Assembly: GCA_035545895.1 (NCBI GenBank)
Contig: DASZXJ010000011.1
Coordinates: 1 to 64,000 of the forward strand
DNA: 64,000 nt
DNA from: DASZXJ01 sp035545895
GTDB lineage: Bacteria; Planctomycetota; Phycisphaerae; Tepidisphaerales; Tepidisphaeraceae
Direction: 5' to 3'
Position 1 is the stretch's first letter; each line of letters begins with the position of its first letter. This document shows, piece after piece, positions 61,925-64,000 of this stretch. The position numbers were made by a program, and so were the translations under genes. The notes under the pieces were generated by a model. It was not told the DNA's origin. It worked only from the letters and a program-made list of their open reading frames with translations, and searched no databases.

Positions 61925-61946
61925 GCCCAACGGCTCTGCCGTGGGT
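61925..61946 (+). terminator. Rho-independent terminator of the glycosyltransferase operon
   Basis: GCCCAACGGCTCTGCCGTGGG with a T6 run at 61951-61956, 62 bases after the gene at 60663. The stem has one G-T/mismatch. Resembles the hairpin at 48353, so this is a shared terminator or repeat type. Confidence 0.75.
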
Positions 61947-61969
61947 TATATTTTTTAACCAACGTCCGA

Positions 61970-62302
61970 TTACCGGCGCTGACCCGGCTGGGTCGGCAGT
62001 TCACCGAACTGCTGCTCATATCGGCGGATCAACTGCGTCAACGAAGCACTCAACCGCTTGGCGGTTGAATAGCTCATGATCACGCGGTCGGTCACCTTAA
62101 ACAAAAGCTGCGCCTGTCCACCCTGCGGATTGGGGTTCGGATTGGGCATGTTAAAGCCCATATCGATAATCACCTCGTCGGCGGCGGTGTGAATGCGATA
62201 GGCGTTGCTGTAAAGCGTCTTTAGCTCGCGTTCATCCAGAAAAACCTGGACTTGCTGCTGTGGGTCCTGCGTCGTTTGCGGTGGGCTCATGTCCTCTGAC
62301 AT
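61970..62302 (-). CDS. DUF3467 protein
   Basis: 110 residues. Pattern of the family: YSNAYRIHTAADEVIIDMGF, QLLFKVTDRVIMSYSTAKRLSASLTQLI. N- and C-termini are Gln/Pro-rich. A frequent single-gene family in Planctomycetes and some other bacteria with unknown function. Convergent with the glycosyltransferase operon and divergent from glcD. Confidence 0.85.
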   Translation of the reverse strand: MSEDMSPPQTTQDPQQQVQVFLDERELKTLYSNAYRIHTAADEVIIDMGFNMPNPNPNPQGGQAQLLFKVTDRVIMSYSTAKRLSASLTQLIRRYEQQFGELPTQPGQRR

Positions 62303-62371
62303 TAACGAATCCTTTCATAAATGAGGGGGGAGTATTGTGTCGGAAACCCTCGTCGTTGACAATATATCGGC

Positions 62372-63814
62372 GTGAATAAAGAAACACTCATAAAAGAATT
62401 GCTGGCTTTTTTGCCTCCCGACCGCGTCCGGACCGATCCGGCTGAACTTTTTGTTTACGAATCCGACGGTTTTACCATCGCCAAAGCCCGACCAGCGGGC
62501 GTGGTCTTTCCCGATAACACCGACCAGGTCGTACGAATCGTCGGACTGCTTGCCAAGCATGGCGCTCAAATCGTCCCTCGCGGGTCGGGCACCGGTCTCA
62601 CCGGCGGGTGCGTCGCGTTCGACAATGGCGTGATCGTCTCCACCGCCAAAATGAACCGCATACTCAAGATCGACCTGCCCAATCGCGTCGCACATGTCGA
62701 AGCCGGCGTTCGCAATACCCAACTCAGCGACGCGGTCGCGCTGCTACCCGGTGGAGCGGCTTATCACTTCTCGCCTGACCCTTCCAGCCAGCGCGCCAGC
62801 TCGATTGGTGGTAATGCCTCTACCAATGCAGGTGGGATTCACGTCCTCAAAGACTTCGTCACCAGCAATCACATCCTCGGCATGGAAATGGTCCTTGCCG
62901 ATGGTTCGGTCATCAACGTCGGCGCTCAGAACGGTTGCTACGAAGCCGGCTTTGATCTGCCGGGACTCATCTGCGGTTCGGAAGGCACGTTCGGCATCAT
63001 CACCAAGCTCTGGGTGCGGTTGATTCCCAAAGCCCGGAGCTTCCGAACCATCGTGGGTATTTTTTCCACGACCAACGATGCGTGTAACACCGTCAGCCGG
63101 GTCGTATCCGAAGGTCACCTCCCCGCCGCCATGGAAATGATGGACGGCATGATGGTCCAGGTCGTCAACAATGCGTTTGACATGGGCTTTCCCAAAGATG
63201 CCCAAGCCCTCATCCTCGCTGAGATCGACGGCGTCGATGAATTGCTCGATGCCCAGATGCATGAGATCGAAACCATCATGCGCAACAACAACGCCATGAG
63301 CATCCAGTCCAGCAGCGACCCGGACACGCGCACCAAACTCTGGAAAGCCCGCAAGCAGGCGTTCGGCGCGGTGGGCCGGATCAGTCCCAGCTATTGCACG
63401 CAGGACGCCTGCGTTCCCCGCAGCATGTTGCCGCAGGTGCTCCAGCGCATCGGCGAGATCGCGCGCGAGCATGGCTTGGTCGTCACCAACGTTTTCCATG
63501 CCGGCGATGGAAACATCCATCCTCTGTTTTTATATGACGACCAAATTGAAGAGCAGGTTCAAAACACGCTTCACGCCGCCGAGCGCATGCTCGAATACTG
63601 CATCGACATCGGCGGAACGCTGACGGGTGAGCATGGCGTAGGCGTGGAAAAGATCGGCCTCATGCCCTACATGTTTGACTCGCCCACCATGGCGCTCTTC
63701 CAGAGAATCAAGCGTGCCTTCGACCCCGAAGAACAAATCAACGCCGGCAAGCTATTGCCCAGCGACAAATTAAAAGTGCAACTATTAAACCCGGGACGAC
63801 ACGTACCCCAATAA
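62372..63814 (+). CDS. glcD: Glycolate oxidase subunit GlcD (FAD-linked)
   Basis: 480 residues from GTG 62372. FAD domain: PRGSGTGLTGGCVAF, NRVAHVEAGVRNTQLSD, and GGNASTNAGGIHVLKDFVT. C-terminal domain: KARKQAFGAVGRISPSYCTQD, NVFHAGDGNIHPLFLYD, GGTLTGEHGVGVEKIG. Likely oxidises glycolate or D-lactate; without GlcE and GlcF in view the substrate is not settled. Confidence 0.93.
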   Translation: MNKETLIKELLAFLPPDRVRTDPAELFVYESDGFTIAKARPAGVVFPDNTDQVVRIVGLLAKHGAQIVPRGSGTGLTGGCVAFDNGVIVSTAKMNRILKIDLPNRVAHVEAGVRNTQLSDAVALLPGGAAYHFSPDPSSQRASSIGGNASTNAGGIHVLKDFVTSNHILGMEMVLADGSVINVGAQNGCYEAGFDLPGLICGSEGTFGIITKLWVRLIPKARSFRTIVGIFSTTNDACNTVSRVVSEGHLPAAMEMMDGMMVQVVNNAFDMGFPKDAQALILAEIDGVDELLDAQMHEIETIMRNNNAMSIQSSSDPDTRTKLWKARKQAFGAVGRISPSYCTQDACVPRSMLPQVLQRIGEIAREHGLVVTNVFHAGDGNIHPLFLYDDQIEEQVQNTLHAAERMLEYCIDIGGTLTGEHGVGVEKIGLMPYMFDSPTMALFQRIKRAFDPEEQINAGKLLPSDKLKVQLLNPGRHVPQ

Positions 63815-63920
63815 ACAAGTCCCGGTTGGTACTGGCAGTTCACAACGACAATTTTTTACCCCCGCCGCTCCGCAGCGGGTGTCCGCGCCCCAAAACCCAC
63901 CGCAAGCAGCGGGGCTAAAA

Positions 63921-64000
63921 ATGAATCGCTTCAAACTGACCCATTATCCCACTACGACAGTGTGGCGGATACCGCTGACAGAACTTGCGGCTCAGACTCA
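63921..64000 (+). CDS. Start of a possible gene, cut by window end
   Basis: An open frame from ATG 63921 (MNRFKLTHYPTTTVWRIPL) runs to the window end without a stop. It is preceded by a GC-rich repeat (63850-63912) and has no clear ribosome-binding site. Too short to identify. Confidence 0.3.
   Translation, partial: MNRFKLTHYPTTTVWRIPLTELAAQT

Overview
The window looks like chromosomal DNA of a planctomycete, most likely class Phycisphaerae. Several small membrane proteins end in the zinc ribbon CGYDLR-x-S-x(2)-RCPECG, which is common in that class. The surface proteins carry calcium-binding DxDxDG repeats. The housekeeping gene set is bacterial and includes exported and outer-membrane-type proteins. 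Taxonomy is inferred from protein style only; no rRNA is present.

Region 1 (1-16.9 kb) is an accessory locus and the most interesting part. It begins inside a large surface-type gene (Calx-beta, DxDxDG repeats, unknown C-terminal domain). Four further C-terminal cassettes follow. Each has a different enzymatic end: a metzincin-like protease, an HELVH protease, a PD-(D/E)xK-like nuclease and a GHSWGG hydrolase fragment. Each is followed at once by one to three small genes coding lipoproteins, zinc-ribbon membrane proteins or a soluble protein. Three cassettes start with the same 86-bp block. This is the layout of a polymorphic-toxin locus with displaced orphan effector/immunity cassettes. The DxDxDG scaffold, the zinc-ribbon partner proteins and the apparent effector/partner compartment match are unusual. 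The array is scarred by a RAYT transposase with flanking REP repeats, a miniature RAYT derivative, and an IS element with a canonical A AAA AAG -1 frameshift site.

Region 2 (17-31 kb) is mostly core: rph, a SPOR-like lipoprotein, rdgB, uspA, two outer-membrane barrel-like proteins with a YHS lipoprotein (possible metal handling), SAM hydroxide adenosyltransferase, pcm, recG, an MBL-fold hydrolase and an EEP-family nuclease. A two-gene ATPase/TOPRIM-like module at 19.8-21.5 kb is a candidate anti-phage system.

Region 3 (31-49 kb) holds an isolated MshEN-type domain, an MmcB-like nuclease-fold protein, an XdhC-family protein, a NIF3-like protein, a CHAD protein, hflX, a dynamin-like GTPase, a decayed tyrosine integrase beside tRNA-Thr(CGU), an HPF-like protein, a 24-residue basic protein, pyrF, a toxin/antitoxin pair overlapping murD, ligA, a HAD phosphatase, ndk and two YSC84-like lipoproteins.

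Region 4 (49.6-56.8 kb, minus strand) is a sulfur assimilation and cysteine cluster: ThiF/MoeB, cysM, a JAMM peptidase, rhodanese, cysK, cysC, a PHP phosphatase and cysH. A frameshifted GxxExxY gene bounded by 34-bp inverted repeats sits inside it. Together these genes suggest sulfate reduction plus a sulfur-carrier-protein route to cysteine, but the carrier itself (CysO/ThiS-like) is not in the window.

Region 5 (56.8-64 kb) holds a YlbF-like protein, an EVE protein, a PH-domain membrane protein, an HldE-like bifunctional enzyme with domains in reverse order, two family-2 glycosyltransferases, a DUF3467 protein and glcD.
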